The notes: a model not told the origin generated them from the sequence alone. Positions 24,224 through 33,128 are shown, counted from the stretch's first letter. The stretch is 64,000 nt of DNA from Mycolicibacterium austroafricanum (GCF_902705885.1 NZ_CACSIP010000034.1:238398-302397), one strand, 5' to 3'. Made by a program: numbers and translations.

Positions 24224-25648
24224 GTGACCGCGATCGATCCGGAGAAGCTCAGCACGTGTCTTCAGGTGCTGGCCGACATCGAGTCGTTGCCGCCCGAGCA
24301 CCCCGACGCCGTCGCCGTTAGACGGGCCACCGCGGCCATCTTCAAGTCGGTGAAGAAGGCCCGCCGGCACGCCAAGCGGGACGCGGTGGCCGCTGCTGAC
24401 CGCGCCGTGATCGCTGCCACCGCCACCGGTGCACCCGGGCGCATCGACGACGAGACCGCCGGCCTTCCGCTGGTGTCCACCGCGGCCGGGGCCACCGCGG
24501 GAACCCTGCTGCGGTCGCGGGCCTGCTACATCTGCAAGAACCACCACACCGTCGTCGACGCGTTCTACCACCAGCTCTGCCCCGCGTGCGCCACGCTCAA
24601 CCGGGCCAAGCGCGACGCCCGCACCGACCTCACCGGCAAGAGGGCCCTGCTCACCGGCGGCCGCGCCAAGATCGGGATGTACATCGCGCTGAGGCTGCTG
24701 CGCGACGGCGCCCACACGACGATCACCACCCGCTTCCCGAACGATGCGGTACGCCGCTTTGCCGCGATGGACGACAGCGCCGACTGGTTGCACCGGCTGC
24801 GCATCGTGGGCATCGACCTGCGCGACCCGGCTCAGGTGGTCGCGCTGGCCGACAACGTGGCTGCGCAGGGCCCGCTGGACATCCTGATCAACAACGCCGC
24901 CCAGACCGTGCGCCGTGCGCCGGGCTCGTACGCGGCGCTGGTCGAGGCGGAGCGCACGCCGCCGGCCGAACTCGCGGACGTGGACGTGGTCACCTTCGAC
25001 CGGGTCAGCGACGCGCACCCGGCGGCGCTGGCCGGGAGCCTGGCCGAGCACCCGGATCCGCACGCCGTCACCGAACTCGCACTCACCGCGCGAAGCGCTT
25101 CCCCCGAGCGGATCGCGGCGGGCACCGCCATCGACGCGGGTGGCCTGCTGCCCGACACCGCCGCGGTGAACAGCTGGACCCAGCGGGTGCACGAGGTGGA
25201 TCCGATGGAGCTGCTCGAGGTGCAGCTGTGCAACCAGACCGCACCGTTCATCCTGGTGAGCCGACTGCGCCCGGTGATGGCGGCGTCACCGGCGCGCCGC
25301 ACCTACGTGGTCAACGTGTCGGCGATGGAGGGCCAGTTCAGCCGCGCCTACAAGGGCCCGGGGCATCCGCACACCAATATGGCCAAGGCCGCGCTGAACA
25401 TGCTCACCCGCACCAGCGCCGCCGAGATGCTGGAGCAGGACGGCATTCTGATGACCGCCGTGGACACCGGCTGGATCACCGACGAGCGTCCGCACCCGAC
25501 CAAGCTGCGGCTCGCCGACGAAGGTTTCCACGCTCCGCTGGATCTGGCCGACGGTGCCGCCCGCGTTTACGACCCGATCGTCCGTGGGGAGGCCGGCGAA
25601 GATCTGCACGGCTGCTTCCTCAAGGACTACGCACCGGCCAACTGGTAG
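24224..25648 (+). CDS. SDR-family oxidoreductase with N-terminal zinc ribbon
   Basis: A 474-residue protein. About 100 residues of helical N-terminal sequence lead to a zinc-ribbon-like CYIC-x14-CPAC (about residues 103-124) and then a Rossmann domain with TGGRAKIG (about 143-150), DLRDPAQV and LDILINNAAQTVRR (NNA motif, about 220-233). Unusually, the position of the catalytic YxxxK reads TNMAK (PHTNMAKAALNM, about 383), so the Tyr is missing. It may therefore not be a standard dehydrogenase. GTG 24224 lies 21 bases after the kinase stop, suggesting co-transcription. Confidence 0.8.
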   Translation: MTAIDPEKLSTCLQVLADIESLPPEHPDAVAVRRATAAIFKSVKKARRHAKRDAVAAADRAVIAATATGAPGRIDDETAGLPLVSTAAGATAGTLLRSRACYICKNHHTVVDAFYHQLCPACATLNRAKRDARTDLTGKRALLTGGRAKIGMYIALRLLRDGAHTTITTRFPNDAVRRFAAMDDSADWLHRLRIVGIDLRDPAQVVALADNVAAQGPLDILINNAAQTVRRAPGSYAALVEAERTPPAELADVDVVTFDRVSDAHPAALAGSLAEHPDPHAVTELALTARSASPERIAAGTAIDAGGLLPDTAAVNSWTQRVHEVDPMELLEVQLCNQTAPFILVSRLRPVMAASPARRTYVVNVSAMEGQFSRAYKGPGHPHTNMAKAALNMLTRTSAAEMLEQDGILMTAVDTGWITDERPHPTKLRLADEGFHAPLDLADGAARVYDPIVRGEAGEDLHGCFLKDYAPANW

Positions 25649-25677
25649 CCGTCGCGTGGCCCTGCTTGCCGGGGCGG

Positions 25678-26721
25678 TCAGTCGACGGGGTTGGTGCGCT
25701 TGACGATCAGCGGATCGGCCGGCGTGAAGGGGAAGTTCGGCAGGTCGTCGATGTGGGTGTTGAAGGCGGCGGCCAACACCTCGCGCGAGTACGCGCTCGC
25801 AGAGGCGCGGTAACCGATGTCGGCGGGAAAGGGCTGGTCGAAGAAGATCAGGAAATGCCACTCGTCGGTGCCGAGGTTCTCGATGTGGTGCGGGTAGGCG
25901 CGTGGAATGAAGTACATGTCCCCGGTGGTCATGGTCCAGGTATCCAGCGTCCCGTCGGGATTCATGACGGTCATGCGCGCATCGCCGTGCTGGACGTAAC
26001 CCATCTCCGCGGTCACCGGATGCCAATGCGGTTCGCGCATCCCGTCTTCGGCGACGCGCAGCGAGTACATCGACATGTCCTCGAGCACCGGCCAGTACTG
26101 GTCGCGGGCGAAGCGGGCGCTGCCGCTGACGTAGTTCAGTCCGGGGGCCTGGACTTCGACGTCGAACTTGTGCGGGTCGTTGAAGTACGCGTTGGCTGGG
26201 ATCTCGGGATCACCGGTGCGGGCAGCCAGTCTGCGGTCGGTGGTGTCGCGGCGGATCCTGGCCAGGTCGGAGGAGGGCAGGTCGTAGGTGTTGCCCAGCA
26301 CCGCGTCGGAGAAGGCGCCCAGCGTGGCTCCGAATCCGAAGTCCTCGGGGCGTTCGTTGCGGAACGCGATGATGAACTCGGCGACGTTGTCGCCGATGTT
26401 CTCGATGTGGTGCAGCGAACCGGAGGCGGCATAGAACATCTGCCCGGTGGTGATGACGAACGTCGAGAACCTGCTGCCGTCGTCGAGGATGGACACCAGC
26501 GCGGTGCCGGAGACGCAGTAGGTGAGCTCGTTGGCGTTGGCATGCCAGTGTGGGGTGCGCATCGCCCCCGGATTGATGAGCACCCGTTTGATCGACAGGC
26601 CTTTCAGGATCGGCAGGTTGTCGGCGGTGATGCGCCGGATCGAGCCGAGATCGGATTCCTCCACGATCTCGCCGTCGTGCAGTGAGGCGGTGTGGCTGCT
26701 GCGGGTGCTGGACGTCGTCAT
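25678..26721 (-). CDS. Oxalate-decarboxylase-like bicupin
   Basis: A 347-residue protein with two cupin barrels. Each carries the metal-binding motif: PHWHANANELTY with LHHIENIG in the first, PHWHPVTAEMGYV with PHHIENLG in the second. This is the oxalate decarboxylase arrangement (Mn-dependent, oxalate to formate plus CO2), although the active-site lid is not identifiable here. ATG 26721 (MTTSSTRSSHTASLHD) is preferred; ATG 26757 would add 12 residues and neither has a strong ribosome site. No signal peptide is seen. Confidence 0.83.
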   Translation of the reverse strand: MTTSSTRSSHTASLHDGEIVEESDLGSIRRITADNLPILKGLSIKRVLINPGAMRTPHWHANANELTYCVSGTALVSILDDGSRFSTFVITTGQMFYAASGSLHHIENIGDNVAEFIIAFRNERPEDFGFGATLGAFSDAVLGNTYDLPSSDLARIRRDTTDRRLAARTGDPEIPANAYFNDPHKFDVEVQAPGLNYVSGSARFARDQYWPVLEDMSMYSLRVAEDGMREPHWHPVTAEMGYVQHGDARMTVMNPDGTLDTWTMTTGDMYFIPRAYPHHIENLGTDEWHFLIFFDQPFPADIGYRASASAYSREVLAAAFNTHIDDLPNFPFTPADPLIVKRTNPVD

Positions 26722-26792
26722 GGAGACGACTCTGCTATGCCGCGGGCCCGCTGTCATGGTGTCGGCCTAGCTCGTCGCGCCCCGCTAGGCCC

Positions 26793-26854
26793 CGCGAGCA
26801 GACACAAACTCGTACGATAACCGGGATATTTGCGCGAGTTTGTGTCTGCTCGCG
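26793..26854. terminator. 20-bp perfect inverted repeat (hairpin)
   Basis: CGCGAGCAGACACAAACTCG (26793-26812) and its exact reverse complement (26835-26854) flank a 22-base loop. It lies just past the end of the minus-strand acyltransferase remnant and before the bicupin gene, a position suiting a terminator without T tract. The arm sequence resembles a motif I recall from mycobacterial intergenic regions. Confidence 0.65.
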
Positions 26855-26862
26855 AAAAGGAG

Positions 26863-27118
26863 CTAGCCGAGCAGTGGCCGCCGGTTTTCGGTCATCTCGT
26901 CGAGGGCGTCCCGCATGGCCGCGCGGATGCGTTCGGCGTAGGCGTCGGCCTGCTCGGCGGACGTCGGTCTCATCGGCGCCAGCACCCGGGTGCACAACTT
27001 GGTCGGCAGCGGGAACATTCGAGGAGTCTCCGTCTGCGCCATCCTGAATCGCGGCGAGCAGCGCGTCGGCGAGACTCTCGACGTCGGACTGGTCCCGGTT
27101 GTCTGCATCGTCGGCCAT
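26863..27118 (-). pseudogene. Frameshifted remnant, acyltransferase-like C-terminus
   Basis: From ATG 27118 the frame gives MADDADNRDQSDVESLADAL then LAAIQDGADGD, which looks genuine, then loses sense. One frame over, the sequence continues as MFPLPTKLCTRVLAPMRPTS then AEQADAYAERIRAAMRDALD and ends at 26863. The second part resembles the C-terminal tail of lysophospholipid acyltransferases (FPLP..., AYAERIRAAM). No HxxxxD motif is present, so only a tail survives. A single frameshift near 27030 would join the two parts. Assignment is tentative. Confidence 0.45.
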
Positions 27119-27157
27119 GCACGGATGGTAGGGAAACGTCGGGTGCTGCGGCCGTCC

Positions 27158-27634
27158 TCAGTCCACCAGCAGTTGCTGCGATTCCAGGCGGTCCCGTGCG
27201 TCGTCGGGGATCGGCGTCGGACCGTTGTCGTCCAACAGCACCAGCACCGTGTCGCACAGGCTGATGCACGCATCGCTGTGGAAGAGCGCTGTGGAGGCGA
27301 CAAACGATGTCCGTCCGACGTGGCCGATGCCGATGGCGGTGTCGATCGCCGCGGGCCAGGGGGCCTCGCGCAGATAGTGGACGACGATCGTGGAGGTCAC
27401 GATCCGTAGCCTCCGGCCTGCGCGGTCGTACACCTCGGGGAAGATCTGCCGGTTGAGGGTGGCTCGGGTGTTCTCGTGCAGCGATTCGAGGGCGACGTTG
27501 TTGAGGTGACCGTTGGCGTCCATGTCGCCGAACCTGGCGTCGATCAACTGGTGAACCGGATAGGACGTCGCATCCAGTCGTGCCGGGTGGGGCCGTGGCA
27601 CCGTGCTGATCAGCGGTGGCGTCCGAGGTTCCAT
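27158..27634 (-). CDS. Acyl-CoA thioesterase (4HBT hotdog fold)
   Basis: A 158-residue hotdog-fold protein. The family signature ARFGDMDANGHLNNVALESL (about residues 33-52) contains the catalytic Asp of 4-hydroxybenzoyl-CoA-type thioesterases. It overlaps the end of the FAD monooxygenase gene by 25 bases and is the last gene of a four-gene aromatic-catabolism operon. It may release a CoA-bound intermediate or recycle CoA. The substrate is inferred only from context. Confidence 0.84.
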   Translation of the reverse strand: MEPRTPPLISTVPRPHPARLDATSYPVHQLIDARFGDMDANGHLNNVALESLHENTRATLNRQIFPEVYDRAGRRLRIVTSTIVVHYLREAPWPAAIDTAIGIGHVGRTSFVASTALFHSDACISLCDTVLVLLDDNGPTPIPDDARDRLESQQLLVD

Positions 27635-29157
27635 GGGGACAAACTAGCGCCTGGCCCCGGCAGGGTCTCGCACACTGCGGCGAGGTCCCGGCCCGCGTGC
27701 ATCACGGTCCGGTCAGGCCGGATCACCGCGGCTGCCGCCCGGCCGCGGTGAAGCCATTGCGCGAGTGCGGAGTTCGCAGGGGCGAGGTACACGGCGGCTC
27801 CGCGCTGCTCGATCAGGGCCGACTGGGCGGGATCGGGCGTCTCGGTGGTGACGACGGCGAAACCGGGCCCCAATAGCGTGTCGAGTCGGGTTGCCCCGGC
27901 GATGACCGGGTTCGGACACAGCCGCCCCGCGAGCTGTCGTGGTCTGCGTGCCTTGTGTACCAGGGCCGAACGGCGCAACGGCGGGGTCTCCCCGTCGAGG
28001 ACCTTGGCGCTGACCCCCGGGAGCCGTTGCAGTGCCGGCAGGGCCAATCGCCGGGTCAGGCTGCCGAACTCGCCGCCTGCTGTCATGCAGCGCCCGATTC
28101 CCAGCGCCAACCGGATCATGGCCCGGGCATGTGGCTTTCGTTCCTGCTCGTAGGTGTCGAGGATGTCAGCCGCCAGCGTGTTGTCGAGTACGCCGGCCAG
28201 CTTCCACGCCAGGTTCATCGCGTCACGCAATCCCGCCCCCATACCCTGTCCGATGAACGGCGGGGTGAGGTGCGCGGCATCGCCCAGAAGAAAGACCCGA
28301 CCGCGGCGCCAGTGGTCCGCCAGCTGGGCGCGGAAGGTGTACTCGGTGACGCGCACCAGGGAAAGGGAATCGACCGGCACGCCGTCGACCCACGCACGCA
28401 GCAGCGGCAACAGCGCCTCGAGGGTCGCGTAGTCCTGTGCCGTCTCGGAGTCGAGAAGCCGGAACTCCCAACGGTAACGGGTCTCGCCGATGCGCATATA
28501 GGTGGCGGCGCGGTGTGGATCGCAGACCTGGTGGACCCCTTCCCATTGATCGAGATCGGCCGACGTCGCGACATCGACGACCAGCCATCGTTGTTCGAAT
28601 CCGAGGTCGTGCATGCCGATGCCGATCCGGCGGCGGGTGACGCTGTTGGCGCCGTCGCACCCGAGGACGCAGTCGGCGTCGATATGGTGTTCGGCGCCGT
28701 CGGAGCGGTCGCAGTAGGTCACCCGGACCCGGTCCCGAGTCGGGTGGCTGATGTCGGTGACCTCGACGTCACCCCGCAATTGCACCTGCGGATAGCGCCC
28801 GAGATTGGCACGCAGCAGGGTCTCGAACTCGGGTTGGTCGAACATGTTCGCTTGCGGAAATCCGTTGCAGCTCATCGCCGTATCACGACCGAACTCGGCC
28901 AGAACGTTCATCGAACCATCAAGCAGCCGAAGTCCGAGCGCTGGACGTGAGATCGCGGCGAACCCCTCGGCCAGACCCAGACGGGCGACGATCCGGCAGA
29001 TCTCGTCGTCCAGGTGCACCGCGCGCGGTTGAGGGTATACCTGCGTCCATCGATCGAGGATCACGCAGCTGATGCCGTACTGCGCCAACAAGGTAGCCAC
29101 GGTGATGCCGGTGGGGCCCGCCCCGATGACGACGACGGGGGCGTGCTCGACACTCAC
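27610..29157 (-). CDS. FAD-dependent aromatic hydroxylase (MhpA-like)
   Basis: A 515-residue flavoprotein monooxygenase. It has the FAD-binding GAGPTGITVATLLAQYGI (about residues 12-29), the DG motif CVLGCDGANSVTRR (about 163-176) and the GD motif GRVFLLGDAAHLTPPFIGQG (about 280-299). The closest recognised group is 3-(3-hydroxyphenyl)propionate hydroxylase, which makes a catechol for ring cleavage. GTG 29157 overlaps the stop of the preceding FAH-family gene (GTGA). Its operon partner is an extradiol dioxygenase, which fits hydroxylation followed by meta-cleavage. Confidence 0.88.
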   Translation of the reverse strand: MSVEHAPVVVIGAGPTGITVATLLAQYGISCVILDRWTQVYPQPRAVHLDDEICRIVARLGLAEGFAAISRPALGLRLLDGSMNVLAEFGRDTAMSCNGFPQANMFDQPEFETLLRANLGRYPQVQLRGDVEVTDISHPTRDRVRVTYCDRSDGAEHHIDADCVLGCDGANSVTRRRIGIGMHDLGFEQRWLVVDVATSADLDQWEGVHQVCDPHRAATYMRIGETRYRWEFRLLDSETAQDYATLEALLPLLRAWVDGVPVDSLSLVRVTEYTFRAQLADHWRRGRVFLLGDAAHLTPPFIGQGMGAGLRDAMNLAWKLAGVLDNTLAADILDTYEQERKPHARAMIRLALGIGRCMTAGGEFGSLTRRLALPALQRLPGVSAKVLDGETPPLRRSALVHKARRPRQLAGRLCPNPVIAGATRLDTLLGPGFAVVTTETPDPAQSALIEQRGAAVYLAPANSALAQWLHRGRAAAAVIRPDRTVMHAGRDLAAVCETLPGPGASLSPWNLGRHR

Positions 29158-30092
29158 GCGTACCTGACCACCGCACGCTGGGTACCGAGGTCGATCGCCG
29201 CGTCATCGGTGGCGATGCCGGCCTCCACCACATCTCCGGCTTTCAGGTAGTCGGTGTTCCTGGACTGGCTCCTGAAGAACGCCTTCCATTTCAGGGCCGG
29301 CGGCAGCAGCGCGCCGATCATCTCGATCGGCTTGGGGGGAGCGCTGAGCGCCGTCCCGGCCGGGGTGCCGGTCAGCACCAGATCACCGACGTCGAGTCGC
29401 TGGAACCGGGTCAGTTCCTGCAGGGCACGCAGCGGGGGATAGATCATGTCGCCGCCGACGACGGCATCCTGGCGCAGCTCGCCGTTGACGCGCAGTTGCA
29501 GACGCAGGTCGCTGAAGCGTTTCAGCTCGTCGGCGTCCATCAGCACCAGCGCCGGTCCTACCGGGGTGAACGTGGGGTAGGACTTCGCCTCGTAGAACTG
29601 CGTTTTCGGAAGCTGGATGTCGCGGGCCGACACGTCGTTGGTGACGACGAGCCCGGCGACGTATGTCGAGAGGTCCGATTCGTTCACGGTGGTGCCAACG
29701 GGTAACTCCCGGCCGATGACGAGGCCGATCTCGACCTCGTAGTCCAGGAAGCGGACGTGTGCGGGCTTGACGATGTCGGCTGTGGGGCCGTTGATCGACC
29801 CGGACGTCTTTCGGAAGAACGTCAATGGCACGGTCGCCGGGTCCATACCCGAGTCCTTCACGTGCGACGCATAGTTCGTCATCTGCGCGACCACCCGGCA
29901 CGGCGTGGTCACGGGGGACACCAGGTCCAGGGTGTCGACGGAGACCGCGGTGGCAGGGTCGGTCGCGGCGTCGATCGCGGACCGGTCGCGCAACAACTCT
30001 GCGGTGGTGGTTGCGGTGGTGTTGATCTCGATGGCGCCGTCGCCGATCTGGACATACCAGGCATCGGCGGTGCGGAGGACGGTCGTGGTCAT
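29154..30092 (-). CDS. Fumarylacetoacetate-hydrolase-family protein
   Basis: A 312-residue FAH-fold enzyme; in meta-cleavage pathways such enzymes hydrolyse, decarboxylate or hydrate ring-fission products. Visible metal-site residues include FLDYEVEIGLVIGRELPVGT (the E-x-E pattern, about 118-137), VVTNDVSARDIQL and the C-terminal GDLVLTGTPAGTALS. ATG 30092 overlaps the dioxygenase stop (ATGA); the frame continues upstream only as overlap with that gene. The order dioxygenase, FAH, hydroxylase, thioesterase supports an aromatic ring-cleavage operon. Confidence 0.88.
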   Translation of the reverse strand: MTTTVLRTADAWYVQIGDGAIEINTTATTTAELLRDRSAIDAATDPATAVSVDTLDLVSPVTTPCRVVAQMTNYASHVKDSGMDPATVPLTFFRKTSGSINGPTADIVKPAHVRFLDYEVEIGLVIGRELPVGTTVNESDLSTYVAGLVVTNDVSARDIQLPKTQFYEAKSYPTFTPVGPALVLMDADELKRFSDLRLQLRVNGELRQDAVVGGDMIYPPLRALQELTRFQRLDVGDLVLTGTPAGTALSAPPKPIEMIGALLPPALKWKAFFRSQSRNTDYLKAGDVVEAGIATDDAAIDLGTQRAVVRYA

Positions 30093-31225
30093 GAACTGGC
30101 TACTTTCATCAGGCCGCGCAGGCGGGTCAGGGTGAACTCGTTGTCGCGGTCGCGCACTGCGCGCCACATCGCGCCCAGTTCCTCGACCGGTTCGCGTCCG
30201 GGGGCGATGCCGAGGAAGTCTTTCGTCACCGGCGGACCCCACTGCGCGAGACCGGTTGCGGTGAAGGCTGCCCACCCGGGTTCAAGGCTGTTGTCGAACA
30301 TGTCGCCGTCGGCGAAGTGCTCGACGAGGAAGCCGTCGGGGTCACGCCAGTAGTCGAAGATCTGGCTGCCCTGGATGTGGCGGCCGATACCCCAGGAGCG
30401 CTGGTAACCGTGATCGCGCAGGTACTCACCGCCCGCGGCCAACGCATCCAGGTCGCTGACCTGATAGGCGGAGTGCACGTATCGATTTCGCGGTCCGAGC
30501 GCCAGCGCGAGGGTGTGGTGGTCGGCGGGCGTGTCGCCCCGGTCGCAGCGGATGAAGCTCATCGCCGGGCCGAGGTCACGCTGACCGGGGAAATAGAGGA
30601 AGTCGCTGACGATCATCCCGAGGTGATCGAGATACCAGTTCAGGGTCTCGAGGTATCGGGTGCTCTGCAGTACCACGTGGCCCAGCCGCTGAACCCGGGC
30701 AGGGATCCGCGGTGGCCGTTGAGTCGCGTTGGTTCGCAACAAGGTTTCACCGAAGTTCAGCACCGGCGGCACCTGCCGAGGCAGCGGCGCCGACTCATGG
30801 GTTCCGGCGACGACGTGTACCGGGACCCCGCTCGGGTCGATCAGGTCGACCGAGATCCCGCCGACTGACTCGGGCAACGGTCGTGCGGCCACGCCGGTGG
30901 CGTCGGCCAGGCGCAGCACGTCGGCCTCGTCCCCGGCGGTGAACGCCACCCCGACGAACCGCGAGCGTGTCCCGTTGCGCACGATCACGCACGGCGCACC
31001 GGGATCGGTGCCGCGCAACTGCACCTCGTCGTCGGTGCGCATCGCCGTGGAGAACCCGAATGCCTGCGCGAACGCCTCGGCCCGCAGCAGATCCGGCTTC
31101 TCGAACTCCAGCCACGCGATGTCCTGCACCTTGATCACCGGATTGCGCGACCGACCAGGGTGTTCACCCCTGCGGGCACCCTGTTCGCTGTGCAGGTCTT
31201 GATGTGCGCCGACTGCATCGCCCAT
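30089..31225 (-). CDS. Type I extradiol ring-cleavage dioxygenase (VOC family)
   Basis: A 378-residue two-domain vicinal oxygen chelate dioxygenase that would cleave a catechol with O2. The C-terminal catalytic domain supplies the facial triad: His in RLGHVVLQST, His in NRYVHSAYQVSDLD and Glu in PDGFLVEHFADGD. The N-terminal domain (KVQDIAWLEFEKPDLL) is the degenerate repeat. ATG 31225 is chosen because GAGGAGG lies just upstream; an in-frame GTG precedes it. It is the first gene of the operon, divergent from a TetR regulator across a palindromic site. Confidence 0.88.
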   Translation of the reverse strand: MGDAVGAHQDLHSEQGARRGEHPGRSRNPVIKVQDIAWLEFEKPDLLRAEAFAQAFGFSTAMRTDDEVQLRGTDPGAPCVIVRNGTRSRFVGVAFTAGDEADVLRLADATGVAARPLPESVGGISVDLIDPSGVPVHVVAGTHESAPLPRQVPPVLNFGETLLRTNATQRPPRIPARVQRLGHVVLQSTRYLETLNWYLDHLGMIVSDFLYFPGQRDLGPAMSFIRCDRGDTPADHHTLALALGPRNRYVHSAYQVSDLDALAAGGEYLRDHGYQRSWGIGRHIQGSQIFDYWRDPDGFLVEHFADGDMFDNSLEPGWAAFTATGLAQWGPPVTKDFLGIAPGREPVEELGAMWRAVRDRDNEFTLTRLRGLMKVASS

Positions 31226-31244
31226 CACAACCTCCTCGCTTTTC

Positions 31245-31258
31245 TGACGATATCGTCA
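31245..31258. promoter_or_regulatory. Palindromic operator, TetR/aromatic operon
   Basis: TGACGATATCGTCA is a perfect 14-bp palindrome between the divergent dioxygenase operon and the TetR-family gene, 20 bases upstream of the dioxygenase start. It is the likely binding site of the adjacent regulator. Confidence 0.7.
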
Positions 31259-31322
31259 CATGCGACGCTATCATCAGTCAATCATGCCTGACGAAATCCT
31301 CAGAAATGAGGAGTCGGTTAAC

Positions 31323-32012
31323 ATGGGTCGTCTGCTGGAGGTGTCCGAGTTGATGTCGCATCCCGACGATGTGCCGAACCGCCTTGCGCGCCGCAAACAG
31401 AAGACGCGCTCCGCCTTGATCGCGGCCGCGCAGTCGTTCATCGCGGAAGGGAAGCTCAACGTCCCGGTGCTCGAGATCACCCAGGCCGCCGATGTCGGGA
31501 TGGGGTCGTTCTACAACCACTTCACCAGCAAGGACGAGCTGTTCGACGCGGCGTTGACGGAGGTGCTGGACGCCCACGGCGCGCTGCTGGACGAACTCAC
31601 CAAGTCGCTGGACGATCCGGCCGAGGCGTTCGCATGCAGTTTTCGCCTCACCGGTCGGCTCTTCCGCCACCGTCCGCAGGAGAGTCGAGTGCTGCTGTCG
31701 AGCGGATTGTCGTTGCTGTCGTCGAACCGTGGGGTGGCGCCGAGGGCCAGACGTGACATCACCGAGGCCGTCGCGGCGGGTCGCTTCCACGTCGACGATC
31801 TCAGCGTGGCGATGGCCGTCGTCGGCGGGGCGCTTCTGGGTCTGGGGCAACTGCTCCACGACGAACCCGAGCGCGACGTCGCCGACACGGCAGACCGGGT
31901 CACCGAGCATGTGCTCACCGTCCTCGGCATGTCAGCCGGCGAAGCGCACCGGCTCTGTCAGCTACCGCTGCCCGACATCGACACCCTGGGACAGTCGGGT
32001 TCGGCTGCGTAG
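31323..32012 (+). CDS. TetR-family transcriptional regulator
   Basis: A 229-residue regulator from ATG 31323 (other in-frame ATGs at 31260, 31284 and 31353). The N-terminal HTH is recognisable: RRKQKTRSALIAAAQSFIAE, then DVGMGSFYNHFTSKDELFDA (recognition helix with the YNHF signature). The rest is the helical ligand domain. 31323 is chosen because GAGGAG lies 9 bases upstream and the palindrome at 31245 then falls in the 5' region. It probably represses the divergent aromatic-degradation operon and responds to a pathway aromatic. Confidence 0.87.
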   Translation: MGRLLEVSELMSHPDDVPNRLARRKQKTRSALIAAAQSFIAEGKLNVPVLEITQAADVGMGSFYNHFTSKDELFDAALTEVLDAHGALLDELTKSLDDPAEAFACSFRLTGRLFRHRPQESRVLLSSGLSLLSSNRGVAPRARRDITEAVAAGRFHVDDLSVAMAVVGGALLGLGQLLHDEPERDVADTADRVTEHVLTVLGMSAGEAHRLCQLPLPDIDTLGQSGSAA

Positions 32013-32078
32013 CCCCGCTCGGTGTTGTGGGCGCCGAGATCGCCCGGCATCTCCGGCCGATGAGGCAGACTTGCGCAG

Positions 32079-33050
32079 GTGACGAACCCGCCGCACCGCC
32101 CCGGACAGCCTGGTTGGCGCGGCCGGGGTACGCCGCGCACCGACCCGGCGACCCATCGGTTGCCGCGGCCGGGTCGGCACGAGCAGCCGACGGAGAAGAT
32201 CCGCGCGCGACCTCCGGATGCGGTGCCCACCGAGCAGTTCCGGCGGCCACCCCCACCAGCACCGCCGCCGGCACGGCCACCAGCACCGCCGCCTCCGCAG
32301 CAGCCCGCGGCCGCCGGGCGTGCCGGCGCCGGTTTCCGCAACCGGCAGACGGCCGTTCTGATCGCGGTCATCGCGGTCGCGCTGCTGGCCGGGGGATTGG
32401 CCGGCGGTGAGCTCTACGCCCGACACCGCGCCGACGGCATCCTGGTCGGCGTCGCCGAATGTGTCGTCGAGGACGGGGCCACGATCTCCTACGGCGTGAA
32501 CCCGCCGTTCCTGTGGCAGCACCTCACCGGTCGCTACACCAACATCTCGGTGCGGACTGCGGGGGACCGGGTGCAGTCCGCCGAGGGGATGACCGCGGTG
32601 GTCACCCTCGAAGATGTGCGACTGCAGGAGTCCGGGGACTCCAAAGGCACCATCGGGTCGCTGGATGCCACGTTGACCTGGACATCAGCGGGAATCAAAG
32701 ACACCGTCGCGGACACTCTCCCCGGCGTCGGCAGTCTCGTGACCGGCGTCGTGACCGACCCGGCGGCGGGCACCATCGTCCTGCAGGCGGGCGAGAACAG
32801 CGTCACCGCCAGGCCCGTGGTCACCGACGGAGATCTCGAGCTCGAGGTGCTCGATGTCGTCGGGCCGTTTCCGCGCGACGCCGTGCAGAGCGCACTCGAC
32901 GACCTCACCACGCGGCTCAACACCAACTACCCGCTCGGAATCCAGGCCGACAGCGTCGCGGTGACCGATGCGGGGGTCGTCGGGGAGTTCTCCAGCCGCA
33001 ACGCGTCGATTCCGCAAGAGGACGCCAACCCCTGCTTCGCGCGACTCTGA
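32079..33050 (+). CDS. Membrane-anchored DUF2993 protein
   Basis: A 323-residue protein with a long Pro/Arg-rich cytoplasmic N-terminus (about 1-85, including Pro-rich PPPPAPPPARPPAPPPP), one transmembrane helix (about 90-108, AVLIAVIAVALLAGGLAGG) and an extracytoplasmic DUF2993 domain. The domain has SVRTAGDRVQSAEGM, LPGVGSLVTGVVTD and LTTRLNTNYPLGI. DUF2993 includes mycobacterial LmeA, which acts in lipomannan/mannan maturation, but many paralogues are uncharacterised. GTG 32079 is used as start. Convergent with the Lrp gene. Confidence 0.83.
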   Translation: MTNPPHRPGQPGWRGRGTPRTDPATHRLPRPGRHEQPTEKIRARPPDAVPTEQFRRPPPPAPPPARPPAPPPPQQPAAAGRAGAGFRNRQTAVLIAVIAVALLAGGLAGGELYARHRADGILVGVAECVVEDGATISYGVNPPFLWQHLTGRYTNISVRTAGDRVQSAEGMTAVVTLEDVRLQESGDSKGTIGSLDATLTWTSAGIKDTVADTLPGVGSLVTGVVTDPAAGTIVLQAGENSVTARPVVTDGDLELEVLDVVGPFPRDAVQSALDDLTTRLNTNYPLGIQADSVAVTDAGVVGEFSSRNASIPQEDANPCFARL

Positions 33051-33067
33051 GCGCGCCCCCCAATCCC

Positions 33068-33128
33068 GCCGGAACGGTATTCCAGCAGAGAAATCCTGAG
33101 TGCCGGCGTGCTGGAATACCGTTCCGGC
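33068..33128. terminator. Bidirectional hairpin between convergent genes
   Basis: GCCGGAACGGTATTCCAGCA (33068-33087) is exactly repeated in reverse complement at 33109-33128, with a 21-base loop. It sits between the DUF2993 gene and the converging Lrp-family gene, 18 bases from one stop and 11 from the other. Confidence 0.78.

Noticed and set aside
24586..26685. 699-residue plus-strand open frame
   Set aside because: Runs across the SDR and antisense through the bicupin gene; Arg/Pro/Gly-rich with no domain.
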